In this document: positions 1 through 13,100 of the stretch, piece by piece
Numbering within the stretch: position 1 is the first letter of the stretch
Layout of the letters: each line of letters starts with the position of its first letter
From: Echeneis naucrates
Lineage: Eukaryota; Chordata; Actinopteri; Carangiformes; Echeneidae
Direction: 5' to 3'
Assembly: GCF_900963305.1 (NCBI RefSeq)
Contig: NW_021780168.1
Span: forward strand, 1,204,956 to 1,268,955
DNA: 64,000 bases
The notes under the pieces: model-generated
Database searches by the model: none
What the model saw: only the letters and a program-made list of their open reading frames with translations
Told to the model about the DNA's origin: nothing
Translations under genes and position numbers: made by a program

Positions 1-535
1 TCCTGAGGCTGAGCTTGATCTTGCCTTCTTGACCACCTCCTGGATCTCCTTCCAGCTGGGCTCCCTCCCATCGAAGTCCAGCGTTGGTTCAGGTGGGTCA
101 ATCAGGGACTGGCAGTCACCCAGTCCTTGCTCTCTGGATACATCTCGGAAGGTTGCATCTAGGTGACAGTCAAGCTCTGCTTAGGAGCAATTCAGTTGGC
201 CACTACGCTTCTGTCCCAGCAGCTGTTTTGTAAACCCAGATGGGTTTGCTAGAAAGGCAGTGCGCTTCTTGGCTCTCTCCTTCCTCCTTCTCCTATGCCA
301 CTCAGCCCTCCTCAAGGTCATGAGCTTCTTGCGGAGTATGCCATGTAGCTCTGACAGAGGTCCCCTCTCCTGCTCTCTTACCTCCTTCAACTGCCGCCTC
401 AGGGACTTCAGCTCCTGCCTGAGCTGGTGAATCTTGTTCGCCCGATTGCTTTTGGTATAAAGGAGGTTTTGTTGTTTGTCTCTCCTCCAGGCCGAATCTC
501 TCAGCTGCTAGGTTGATGATGATGCTGGTCATGGT
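1..535 (-). mobile_element. Non-LTR retrotransposon (LINE) fragment, region upstream of RT
   Basis: Read on the minus strand, this stretch gives a basic, arginine-rich segment (RRAEWHRRRRKERAKKRT), then PPEPTLDFDGREPSWKEI and VVKKARSSSASG. This is the layout of the linker just before the reverse transcriptase core in fish LINEs of the R2/NeSL-like kind. The open frame is nearly continuous from about 480 down to position 1, so the RT core should lie beyond the left edge. The family assignment rests on remembered motif style. The LINE identity is firmer than the clade. Confidence 0.6.
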
Positions 536-870
536 CTGAAGACAGCGATCGACTTCCCCTTAGCAGTTACTTCCAGGAGCAGGCAGGGTCGGAACTGGGA
601 GATCAGGCAGAGGAGAAACGCTGGAAAGTCCTACATTGCACAAAGTACAATCTGGCGGAGAGTGGAGCTTTTAACTTGGCTTGATTGCTAATGAGCTGCT
701 GCTGAGTGAACAGGTGACTGATGAGGTGGGTGTGGCTGGCAGATTGGTTGAGCAGGGGAGTGGTGAGTGGAAAACTACTGGAGGCAGGTGTGTATGGAGG
801 ACAAATCATGACAGTTTGGGCTGCTAACCCTTACTGCCCCGGTGCTGTCTTTCCGGGCTGTCCGCTGTCT
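536..870 (-). other. Unassigned sequence between two LINE pieces
   Basis: No convincing gene is seen. The stretch sits between the C-terminal LINE piece at 900-1168 and the linker piece at 1-535, both on the minus strand. It may be LINE 3' or 5' untranslated sequence. Short open frames here have no recognisable motif. Confidence 0.3.
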
Positions 871-899
871 CTAGAGCTGCCACCACTCTATTCTTGGTA

Positions 900-1168
900 G
901 TCAATCAGACTTTTCCTGGTAGTCACTGGTTGTTCCTGACAGAAGCATGTGACATACGTAAACTAGTGATGCAACCTGGACACATCATCAGTGAAAACCA
1001 GAAAGCCAGACACCATGAGGCAACCTCTGGCGCCTCCGTGGCCCCCTTGATGGCCTGTCGTTTACTGGCTCCTGTGGTTCCCAGCATGCTGTAGATCCTG
1101 CAGAGGGACTGGCTGGCAAACCCTCTGAAACTCACCTTGATGGGCTCACATCTTGCCCGCCACCCCAT
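900..1168 (-). mobile_element. LINE C-terminal coding fragment
   Basis: The minus-strand frame from 1168 reads GWRARCEPIKVSFRGFASQS, then LGTTGASKRQAIKGATEA. This is the kind of C-terminal tail seen after the zinc knuckle in fish R2/NeSL-like LINEs. It lies upstream, in the element's own direction, of the linker piece at 1-535, so two copies lie head to tail or one copy is rearranged. Its right edge coincides with the end of homology between the two NLR arms. Confidence 0.55.
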
Positions 1169-1351
1169 ATAAAAAATATAAAAAATTTAAATTATAGTTT
1201 CAGTTTCTGTCCATTTATCTTTCTCTGCCCAAAGATATTAAATCATTGACAGCTACAGGAGATATTGGTTTAATATTTGTTCTCCATTTCCTGTCATGCG
1301 CTGAGCCTCTAAATCAGTCTGGAGCATCAGCAAAGATGTTTGACCTCTCAC

Positions 1352-1428
1352 CTTGTCCAGTTTTGTGTCCTCTGACACATCCATCTTTGTCTCTGCTGTG
1401 TTTGGACCCAGTGTGACATCAGAGTCAC
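1352..1428 (-). CDS. Copy L linker exon 2 (77 bases)
   Basis: The mirror match in copy R is 51265-51341, with the same 77-base length. An acceptor lies after a CCTCCCATCAG-type tract and the donor reads gtgagagg. It encodes a polar linker ending in SEDTKLDK. In copy R it leads straight into the first FIIND exon. Here it is the last exon visible. Confidence 0.75.
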
Positions 1429-4400
1429 CTGATGGGAGGAGAAGACACAGCAGACAGCAGAAATCAGTGTTTGCTCACATCCTCTGACTCAGATCTGATG
1501 ATGTAGGAAACTGTAGAGTCCTGCAGCAGCAGCTCATCACGTTTCTCTCAGATGATCCTGGTTTTCTTTTGGCTGTGTACCAATCTGAGTGGGCGGGTCC
1601 ACAAATCTGTTGACTGGACTCAGTCAGTAGATGTTTAAAGTCTGCAGCTGTCTTCATTCAGTTAAAGTCACCAGCTGCAGCCACCTGTTGTATTTATAGA
1701 CTGACTGATAAACAGCTGCTGTGCTGTAGAAAGTGAAATTAAAATCAATCTGGGATTAGCTCTGTGTGGATTAACAGATAAAATAACTCCATAGAACCAA
1801 ATGATCCAGATATTACCTAAATAATTTGTTTACTGAAAGGAACCATGTTCATCTGGTGTATATTACATGAAATTAAAAACCTCCACACATTAAAAAAATA
1901 ATGTAAATAATATGGTTTTGTAACTTTTAGTTGAAATTTGCCTGAAACTTTTAATGTAAACAACTTAAATATGTGCAAAAAAGCTCACAGTATTAAACTT
2001 AAATTTGATCATGTGATCAGGCCCAGGTGGTCATGTGGTCCAAACATGTTCAGACTTTAAGGATCCAGGTTCCCCAAAAGTCTGTTGATTAAACGTAATG
2101 TATAAAGATCTTGATGAAGAGAGCACAGTCAGTTTGGTGAACAGGACTCAGAGGTTCAGTACTCACAGGTCTCCTCTGTAGAAGCTGTAATCACTCTGTC
2201 GTTGAACCTGTAGAGGCAAAAACAGCGAGACAGTGAGTGGAACATACTTCTGTCAGAGTTAGTTTACACTTCAGTGTAGAGTCATCAAACTTCAATCATT
2301 CTTTTTCTATACATTCAACAAGACAAAGACAAAGATTAGCTGATTGACATTCATCTGACTTTGGTTGGTTCCTGATTACTCATATCTGATTGGCTGACAG
2401 TTTTTTCTTTCTTTCCATCAAATCATGAAGTCAGTTTCTGTTCTCCTCTCAAAGTTTCACTGGAGAGTGAGAACATTGAAACAGTGAGTATTTGCACTGA
2501 TAGTTAAGTTACTACAAGTTTGCTAAAAGCTTCATGGACCAAGTCAAACTCTCTACTGACCTCAGAGTCTCCAATTTGAGGTCTGGACTCTCCATAAGAT
2601 CCATAAGATAAACAACAGCTCCTCCTCATGTACTGTTGTTAGAATAAATGTACATAAAGTGATTATCACAGTACTGCTCAACTTTTACTGACCCTGCAAG
2701 AATGCAGAAACCTGTGTTTTTTTTAGCAGGAGCAGAGGTCATACCTCTGAAAAAGAAGCAACGACCTTCGAAGAAGATTTATGAAGAAAGGGAGGATGTC
2801 GAAGAGAGATTACTTCGTTCATAAACAAACCCTCAATGTGTTTGTGTTTCTTGTGACTTATAACTTGAATATAAATCATATAACAAGCGTCTATTCATTC
2901 ACTACTTGCAGCTGCGTATTCTACCTTTAGAGCTGCAAGATTTTGTAACTAGGGACCACCCTAAGGAAATAAAAAGGGGGAGAACAGAAGAGATACTCCA
3001 GAGCAGGTAGAGAGTGTCACTGAGCACATCTCTGTCTGTTCTCCTTGCAAGTAAAATGAGCGCTGTTGTCCTTTGTCTTTCTTCCCTGTGTGTTTAATAA
3101 TGTTCTAGGTGGTTTAAACCTGACAACTGTAGTCAGTCATGGAGTCCTGCAGGGTTCGGTACTTGGACCAATCCTCTTTACACTTTATCTGCTTCCTCTA
3201 GGCAACATTATCAGGAAACACAGCATCAACTTCCACTGCTACGCAGACGATACTCAGCTGTACCTATCAATGAAGCCAAATGAAGTCAGTCAGATAGTCA
3301 GACTGCAGGCATGTCTTGAAGACATAAAAGTCTGGATGACTGGAAATTTTTTACTTCTCAACTCTGACAAAACAGAAGTTATTGTACTCGGTCCTAAGCA
3401 CCTCAGAAAAATACTATCTAATCATCTCATCAGTTTGGACGGCATTACTTTGGCTTCCAGCTCCACTGTAAGAAACCTTGGAGTAATTTTTGACCAGGAC
3501 ATGTCCTTTGTCCCTCACATAAAACAAGTTAGTCGGGCAGCTTTCTTCCACCTGAGAAACATAAGGAAAATCAGAAACATCCTTTCTCAGGATGATGCAG
3601 AAAAACTAGTCCATGCATTTGTAACTTCTAGGCTGGACTACTGTAACTCATTACTATCTGGATGTCCAAACAAATCTCTAAAAGGCCTTCAGTTCATTCA
3701 GAACGCTGCTGCACGAATATTAACAGGAACTAGGAAAAGAGATCACATCTCGCCCGTGTTAGCTGCTCTTCATTGGCTGCCAGTAAAATATAGAGTAGAA
3801 TTCAAAATCCTTCTTTTAACGTATAAAGCTCTTAATGGCCAAGTTCCATCATATCTCAGAGAGCTCATAGTTCCTTACTGTCCTAGCAGGCCACTCCGCT
3901 CTCTAGATGGAGGTTTACTTGTGGTCCCTAGAGTCTCCAAGAGTAAATCTGGAGGCAGATCTTTCAGTTATCAGGCTCCTCTTCTATGGAACCAACTTCC
4001 AGCATCGGTCCGGGGGGCGGACTCTTTAGTAACTTTCAAGACCAGGCTTAAAACTTTCCTGTATGACAGAGCTGATAGTTAAAAAGTTAAAGTCCTCTAC
4101 TCTTTAGCTATGCTGCTGTAGGCCTAGGCTGCTGGGGGAAGGACTGAGCTTCTCTCTCTCTCTCTGTCTGTCTCTCTCTCTCTGTCTCTCCCTGTCACCC
4201 TCTCCCTTTTTCTCTCTCCCTCCCTCCTTGCATGCGCTGATAAAAACCATCCTTCTTAAAAAAAACAAACAAAAACAACAACAACAGTTTCACCCAGTTC
4301 TAAGCATTTATACTGCATTTACTAACCATGTTCTGCCAAAGTCTCTGTCTCTCCCAGTTCCTCTCCTCTCTCTCCCTGTGCTCAACCTGCAGGTGGTGAA

Positions 4401-7400
4401 TCATCGCTACCCCATGTTCCTGCGACGCCTGCTGCTCCCTTATTTCTATAAATTTCATACAGCATCATATGTTCCTGCCTGCATCTGTTTTGAAGATCTT
4501 CTCTATCTCCCTTATTCCACAGTGGAGATAAAGAGCTGAGCCATGCTGAGCCATGAAGGTCCATTTGAGCTGAGAGACTCTGACAGACAGACAGATAGAT
4601 TCTGGTCTGCAGAAAGACCACATGGTGACAGTGTGATGAAAGAAGATCAGTGATGTGCAGCTTTCAGTCAGACTGATCTCAGAGCTGTGACAGATGAACC
4701 TGATCAGAGAACAAACAGTCTCAGCTCAGATCTGACAGTTTGATGGACGAGGACCAGAATCTGAACATCTCTGAGTTCTTCAGCTGGAATCTGCTTCATT
4801 TGATGGTCACATGATCACAACAGTCCTCTGACTGATCTGATTGGCTGACTGTTTTCTCTCTGTCTTTCTGTCTAATTCTGTTCTCCTCTCACAGCTTCAC
4901 TGAGGAGTTTGAAGGTTCACAGGAAACACTGAGTCTTTGCTCTGATACTGGATTTAAACAATATTACTGAAAGGAAGATGAACTGAGTCCAACTCTCCTG
5001 ACCTCAGAGTCTCCAATCTGAAGTCTGGACTCTCCACAAGATCAGACAGATCCTTCAGGTCTGAATCCTTCAGGTTGTTCTGACTCAGGTCCAGTTCTCT
5101 GAGATGGGAGGGGTTGGACTTCAGAGCTGAGACCAGAGAAGAACAGCTGATCTTTGACAAACTGCACCACCTCAACCTGAATAAGGAATAAAAGATGTGA
5201 TTTTAGGAGACAAAGTTCCTACTTGAAAGTGAAAGTCTCACTCTCTCCCACTCTCAACCCAACCGGTCGAGGCAGATGGCCGCCCCCCCTGAGCCTGGTT
5301 CTGCTCGAGGTTTCTGCCTCTTAAAGGAAGTTTTTCCTTGCCACTGTTGCCAAGTGCTTGCTCATCGGGGGATCTGTTGGGTCTCTTTAAATAAATTTAT
5401 AAAGAGTTTGGTCTAGACCTGCTCTATATGTAAAGTGCCTTGATGTAACTTTGTTATGATTTGGCGCTATACAAATAAATCTGATTTGATTTGATTTGAT
5501 TTGATATCAATCCATAGACTGTTGAGATTTCAATTCATTTTTATTATGTAATGAATTACTTTGCAATGACAGTAATAAGGAATAAATAATGTATTACAGT
5601 TTTGAAGTAACTTGCATGGGGAGATCCACAAGGCATAAGAAGCAAACATGTTTCCTGCAGCAGAGAGAGGAGGGCAATGGGATGTTTTCCTGAAGTGTTG
5701 ATGTTTACATTAGGTATGTTTGGAGCCACCTTATTTCCACTGCTGAAGTGTGTTGGTCATGTCATGTTAAAGAAAAAGTACATTAATGTAACTGCTTTGG
5801 GGTCAGTGGTTAATATAAACATTATTATTTTAATAATGGACCAGGTGGGAGGGTTCCTTGTAAAATGACAGCATTAGTTCTGACAATCTGTCTGATATTC
5901 AAACTAAATTTGCATTATGACTGAAATATTCCAAACTGAACCAACAGACATGTGGATGATGTCATTCTATTGGCTAAGAAAGAACACATGTTTACATTAT
6001 GCTGAACATTGTTGCAAAATATTGCTGGAAGTGGAGACTAATGGAGAACCAAGACAAAACACAAGTGGAGCATTTTAATCCAAAATCAAGAGTGAGAAGT
6101 TGATATTTAACCCAGCTGTCAGTGTTTTAGCTCAGTCTGCAGGTAGAGCCCTGAACAAGTCTGAACACTGTGTTCATCTGGGAGTTCATACTTTCACTCT
6201 GTTCTATAATGTGTGTGTGTGTGTGTGTGCGTGTGTGTGTGTCAGACGATGCTTCTGCTGTCTGGGGATTCTGTGAATATTCTCTTTGTAATACTCAGCA
6301 TCATAGAGCTATTGGTTATCTTACAGCAGTACACAAATTGACCTCAGTGTGGGGCTCTTCATGGTGATTTGGGTTGGGAGCCCTCGAGTATCAGACATAA
6401 GAGACAAATGCTCCAGCTGTGGAACAGATCTGTGAAGCTGCCTGATCATAGAATTACTAAAAAGATATTTCATTCTGACACTTTGCATCACCATCCCTGG
6501 GCCAGTGAGCTGAAATTAATATTCTATATGTGTTATTTATCTGATATTTTCATTCATAAATGATTTTATGATATTACAGATATTATAAACAAACTGTTCC
6601 TAAAGCAGAGAGATAAATGATCTCTGGATGTTTGGAGGAAGCCAAAATGAAGAACCTACTGTCTTAATAAGAACACTTACAGTGTGGAACCTTACATTAA
6701 GAATAAGTGAACTAAAAGACAAAGATCATTATGGACAGTTGTGTTCAGGAACACTTCCATTAGTTCCAGAAACAGGGAGCTTTAATGCCACACCTGAGGA
6801 AGACCAGATTTTGTCACTATGCAAACTGGATGAAGTAGAAAGTCAGATTAATTTTTGTTTTGTTGTTCTGTGTACAAACACCTCAGAGGTGTTTTTGTTG
6901 GTAAAATGGTTGATATTTATGTTGACTTCTTTGATTTGGATGATTCTGAGAAACATGAGTTCCTTTTTAGCAAAGAGACTCATGTGGTAGCTTATTTTAT
7001 TTCCAAGGCTGAGGAAAGACGGCAATTTTTTTTTTTTGGTTATTCGTTGTGTTTAAAATACTATGTAACATTTTTAACTTAGAAAAGGATAATAATGTAT
7101 CTGTGTATGTTTATATGCAGATATAGGGGATTTTATATTTTTGCAAGAGCAACTGTATGATTAAACACGTCTTATAAATCCATGTGGGTTGGGCCTTTTT
7201 ATGAAATGACAAACAAATAAATAAATTAATGAAATAAATCACAGACTAAAATCTGCATATTAACATACAAATATTCATGAATATATGATGTCCTCTTTCA
7301 AAAATACAAGATTGATTGATAAATTAGGAACAATTTTAATGTCATTTTCAAATGATTTCCAAAGTTATTTACAACCATGTAACAGTTTAAATGTTAAAAA

Positions 7401-10017
7401 CCTGAAGAGGATTTTCCCTCATAAATATAAACCTGTCTGCAGGTCAGAGTCACCACAACTGTAACATCATATTAATCTGAGAGCAGAAATAAAACATGAG
7501 TCTGACCTCAGAGTCTCCAGTCTACAGTGAGGACTCTTCAGAAAACCACACAGATCCTTCAGTCCTGAATCCTGCAGGTTTTTCCAACTCAAGTCCAGTT
7601 CTCTGAGATGGGAGGGGTTGGACTTCAGAGCTGAGACCAGAGAAGAACAGCTGATCTTTGACAACCTGCACCATGTCAACCTGAGTAAAGAATAATAGAA
7701 GTGACTTTAGGAGACAAAGTTCCTGCTTGAACGTGTTCAATGTTTCATCATCTGTTCAGAGCTGAAGGTTGAGAAAGTAAAAGTTTAGAAAATGAAAGTC
7801 AAACAGCTGAACCAACAGGAAGCAGCTTCACAACAGTCAAATACAAACAGTGACAAGATTTGTGATATGAGCTTTTACTTTAAGCTTTTATTTGATAGTA
7901 TTTTTATTTTTGAATATGGTTTTATTTTATTTAAGTGTTTTATTGTCATACTCGTTTATTTTCTTCTTGATAGAACTATGTTTATGTGTATATGAATTGT
8001 ATGTGTGTTATATGTTATATATACTGTATTTTGCGGACCATAAGGCGCACCACATTATAAGGTGCAATATCAATGATGGGGTCTATTTTCATACATAAGG
8101 CACAGGATGAAATGTACATAAAGCGAAGCACATAAACCTGTCTGCAGGTCAGAGTCACCACAACTGTAACATCATATTAATCTGAGAGCAGAAATAAAAC
8201 ATGAGTCTGACCTCAGAGTCTCCAGTCTACAGTGAGGACTCTTCAGAAAACCACACAGATCCTTCAGTCCTGAATCCTGCAGGTTTTTCCAACTCAAGTC
8301 CAGTTCTCTGAGATGGGAGGGGTTGGACTTCAGAGCTGAGACCAGAGAAGAACAGCTGATCTCTGACAAACTGGAGTTGTCAAATCTGAATAAGGAAAAA
8401 AAAATGCAGATAACAAAGTGCCACCACATTCTGTTTGAATGTTTGAAGTGTTTCTTTAGTGTAATTGTCATTTCAGCCACTTAAGGCTGAAGTTCAGCAG
8501 CTCCTCACTCTAAAACAAAGTGATTCCCTCAGCTGACCTGCAGCTGCAGTGGAATACAGGACATACTTGTGTGTAGGAATACAGCAGGTGGCTGCTTCAT
8601 AAATATGTGGCAGCAAAGGAAAGTTCTGCTTTGATGTGAAGATGAAGCTCTAAAATCTTCTAAATGAAGAACATTTCAACATGTGTGGGACTGTTTGTTT
8701 TCAAAGTGTGTAGAAGAGCTTTTTGATGTTGACTCTGTCCACAGCAGCTCATCACTCAGCTTCTGTACCGCTGCTCTGAACTCCATCTACTGCAGTAACA
8801 CACTGACTGAGTATGACCACACCACAAAGAAACACAACTATCACTGTGCTCAGTGCAGGGAAACCTGTGGTGGAGCTCCAATCCTTTGGAAATAACAGCT
8901 TTCAGAGCACAGGGGGGCCACGGCCACGTGTCTGAAAGCCCCATGAGGGCTGGAGTCTCAACAGCACAACTGACTGTGGTCCTCAGCTCCACACCCTCCA
9001 AGTCTGAAGACATTTATTAGGACATTAGATTAAAGATCTACCACAGTGGACTGACCTCAGAGTCTCCAGTCTACAGTCTGGACTCTCCACAAGATCACAC
9101 AGCTCCTTCACATCTGGATCCTGCAGGAGGTTTCCTCTCAGGTCCAGTTCTCTGAGATGGGAGGGGTTGGACTTCAGAGCTGAGGCCAGAGAAGAACAGC
9201 TGATCTTTGACAACCAACAGCATCTCAACCTGGAAAAAGAACAAATGATAGAGATCAGATGACTGATAATCAGTCAGAAATGTCCTGATCCAGAACTTCT
9301 CCACCTTTTCAAACTCATCACCCACTTTAACATCTCAAATGTTGCTCGTTCACATCAGACCTTGTTCAAATACATAGGCAGAGACCAAGATTTAAAGATC
9401 CATTCCTGATTAAGGATGAAGATCTCCCTGGACTCTCCAGTCCTGAACACAGATCCTTTACTCCTGAATCCTGCAGGTCATTGTTCTGACTCAGGTTCAG
9501 TTCTCTGAGATGGGAGGGGTTGGACTTCAGAGCTGAGACCAGAGAAGAACAGCTGATCTCTGACAAACTGCAGTTCTCCAACCTGAATAAAACTAAAAGA
9601 TCTGAGTTTAGGAGACAAAGTTCCTGCTTGAAAGTGTTCAATGTTTCATCATCTGTTCAGAGCTGAAGGTTTAGAAAGTAGAAGTTTAGAAAATGAAAGT
9701 CAGACAGCTGAACCAACAGGAAGCAGCTTCACAACAGTCAAATACAAACAGTGACAAGATTTAATGAGAAAATTAATAAAGAACCTGAACTGACTCAAAC
9801 TGTCAACATTGTGATTTTAACACATCAGAAATAACCAAACCGCAGTCAGCCAAACTTTATTTCTATCTCTGATTCTGCCACATATGAACTCCTGTATAAC
9901 AATCTGAGCTCTGGCAGGTAAGTCCACTCTAAAACCAGTCAAACAGTCTACAAACAAGCTGCAGAAGCTCTAGACAGAAAATCAAACTCATCATGTTCAT
10001 TCACTCTGTTCTATAAT

Positions 10018-10101
<84 letters not shown>

Positions 10102-13100
10102 ACAAAACACGTAGATCAGAGGTCACCAACAATTTTCAACTGCCACCAGGAATAATTTCCGCCGTTTCTGACCTCATTTTCTGTTGTTGCTGGTCCACAT
10201 CAGACCTTGTTCTAATACAGATACCGAAACCAAGACCAAGACTTTAAAGATCCAGATTCTGATCCAGGTCTAATGTCTCCCTTGGTCCTTGTTGTTTAGT
10301 TCCGGTAAGACTTTTCCTTATCAATGTTAAACAAGTAAATTCAACATCGTGAAAACAATGAAAACTATTTTAATTCTTATTACCACAACAACATCAACAA
10401 CAACAACAGTAATAATACTATAATTTCCGGATTAAAAGCCACTACTTTTTCACACGCTTTGAACCCTGCAGCTTAAACAACTACGCGGCTAATTTATGGA
10501 TTTTTATGGGTAACGATCTTCATGCTGCCAATACATTTAGCGTCACATCAGACCAATGAAATTACCTAACAGGTCACAGTGGACCAATGAAATAGTTCGA
10601 ATTAAATTAAACACACCCACACTAAATTCTTCAGATCAGTCATTTATTTTGCGCTTCATGCACACACCCTTATCATGGAAAACAGATGAAGTAATGCATA
10701 TGATGCAGCTTTCAAGTTAAAGGCGATCGATCTGGCGGAAAGGCGAAATCTTTTTGTGTAACATAATTCCTGCCATATGCCATTTCCTCCTATATTTCTG
10801 ACACCTGCGGCTTATAAACAAGTGCGGTCTATATATGTACAAAACTGTTTTTCTCTTTAAATTTAGCAGGTGGGGCTTATATATTCAGGTGCACTCTATA
10901 GTCCGGAAATTACGGTAATGGTAATGATAATAGTAATAATAGGGAAGCACGATGGCATGGTGGTTAGTGCTGTCCTACAATAAAAAGGTCGCAGGTTTGG
11001 TTCCTGGCCTGGGGCCTTTCTGTACAGAACTTGCATGTTCTCCTCGTGTCTGCATGGGTTTCCTCTACATTGTACGTAGGTCTGAGTGAGAGAGTGAGGG
11101 GTTGTTTGTCTCTGTATATTGGTTCTGTGATGGATTGGCTGTCCAGGGTGACACCACCTTTTCCCAGAGTCACCTGGGATTGGCCCCAACACCCCCGCAA
11201 CACAGAAATGGAAAAGCGGCAGAAGATGGATGGTTGGATAATAATAATAATAATAACAACAACAAGAACAACAATAATAATAATAATAGCACAAGACCTG
11301 CTATAAATATGAAACAACTATTTAAAATATTTTTGATCGAAGAGAATACATTCTTGTTCTGTGCAAAGACAATTTCTGGATTAAACATAAAAGATCTACA
11401 ACAATAATGGAACTGACCTCAGAATCAGCAGTCCACAATCTGGACTCTTCAGAAAACCACACAGATCCTTCAGTCCTGAATCCTGCAGGTCATTGTTCTG
11501 ACTCAGGTTCAGTTCTCTGAGATGGGAGGGGTTGGACTTCAGAGCTGAGACCAGAGAAGAACAGCTGATCTCTGACAAACTGCAGTTCTCCAACCTGAGT
11601 TAAGAATAAAAGATGTGACTTTAGGAGACAAAGTTCCTGCTTGAAAGTGTTCAATCAGAAATGTCCTCATCAATGATATTTGTGTTATTGTGGCTCATCA
11701 TCATGTCTCAACACACATCATCCAAACAACAGCACAACATTCAAACCACATCAGGTCCAGTCAGTGAACTGACCTCAGAGTCTCCAGTCCACAGTTTGGA
11801 CTCTCCAGTCCAGCACACACCAGCTTCAGTCCTGAATCCTTTATATGGTTCTGACTCAGGTCCAGTTCTCTCAGATGGGAGGGGTTGGACTTTAGAGCTG
11901 AGGCCACGACATCACACTCAGTATCTGAGAGTCCACAACCAACAAGTCTGTGATGACACATATTACACAATATGCCACTGTGAAAGAGGACACTACATTC
12001 ATCTGGAGGGTTAAAGGACTACAGACTCTGAGACTGCCATTTCCCTAATTTTTCAGATGAAGAGACAAAATGTAGTCAGTTGGTCTTCCATCAGGTCCTC
12101 AGTCTGTCAGAGACCTGATCCAGGTCTGTCTCCTCTGAGGGACCATGACTCCATGTTGACCTGAAAACATTTGGCTGTCTGCTGACTTGATTTTCACTGA
12201 GGTGAGCTCAGTGAACAGTGAAGCTGGTGAAGATGATCAGTCACTGATTCCTGCTGATGTCATCAGTCTTTACGATTTCCACTAGAAACACAACTAAGAG
12301 AATATTTATCTCTGGCAGCATTTGAATCATCTGGAAACAAACAGCTGACAGTAAAACACCATCTGAATCAGATTTGATTTAAAAACGTCTTCACTAACCT
12401 TCAGAAGGATTGATGAGAATGAGACTGGACTCACCGAGCCTTCCTGCAGTTCCTCACAGCTGGGATCAGTCTCTGTCGTCCCTCCTTTGATGTGTTGTAC
12501 TTCTCCAGGTCAAATTCATCCAGAACATCCTCTGACATCTGTAGCATGTAGGCCAGACCTGAGCAGTGGATCAGGGAGAGTCTCCTCTTTGATCTGGTCT
12601 CTGACTTTAGGAACTCCTGAATCTCCTGATGAACTGTCTGATCCTTCAGCTCCATCAGACAGTGGAACATGTTGATGCTTCTGTCAGAAGCGATTTTCAT
12701 CTTCCTCATCTTCTTCAGGTTGTTGATGGCTCTCTGGATGGTCTCTGGTTTGGTTTCTGTCTGACCCAGCAGACCTCCTAAGAGTCTCTGGTTGGGCTGC
12801 AGAGAGAGACCATGAAGGAAGCGGACAAACAGGTCCAGGTGACCATTTTTATTTCTGAGGGATTTCTCCAAGACTGCCATCAGAAAGTCCTCCAGGGCTG
12901 AATCTTGGTGTTTCTTTCCCAGAAAGTTCTTCAGGACCTCCTTGTTCCTGTTGGTGTGACAGTGGAACATGTAGACTGCAGCCAGAAACTCCTGAACACT
13001 CAGATGAACAAAGCAGTAGACTGTTTTCTGGAAGATCACATTCTCTGTTTTGAAGATCTCAGTACAGAGTCCTGAGTACACCGAGGCCTCTGTGACATCA

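Noticed and set aside
2640-3060. A possible solitary long terminal repeat upstream of the L2-like ORF
   Set aside because: Some words look promoter-like, but no matching ends, target-site repeat or coding was found. It is left as unassigned.
11031-11407. Asn- and Ile-rich open frames near 11.0-11.4 kb
   Set aside because: They translate a (TAA/CAA)n run next to a dispersed repeat.
11661-12014. Open frame beginning [15 protein letters not shown] with a signal-peptide look, and its mirror at 34386-34742
   Set aside because: It runs antisense across LRR exon 1 and its intron in both arms. It is kept only because the arms are near-identical.
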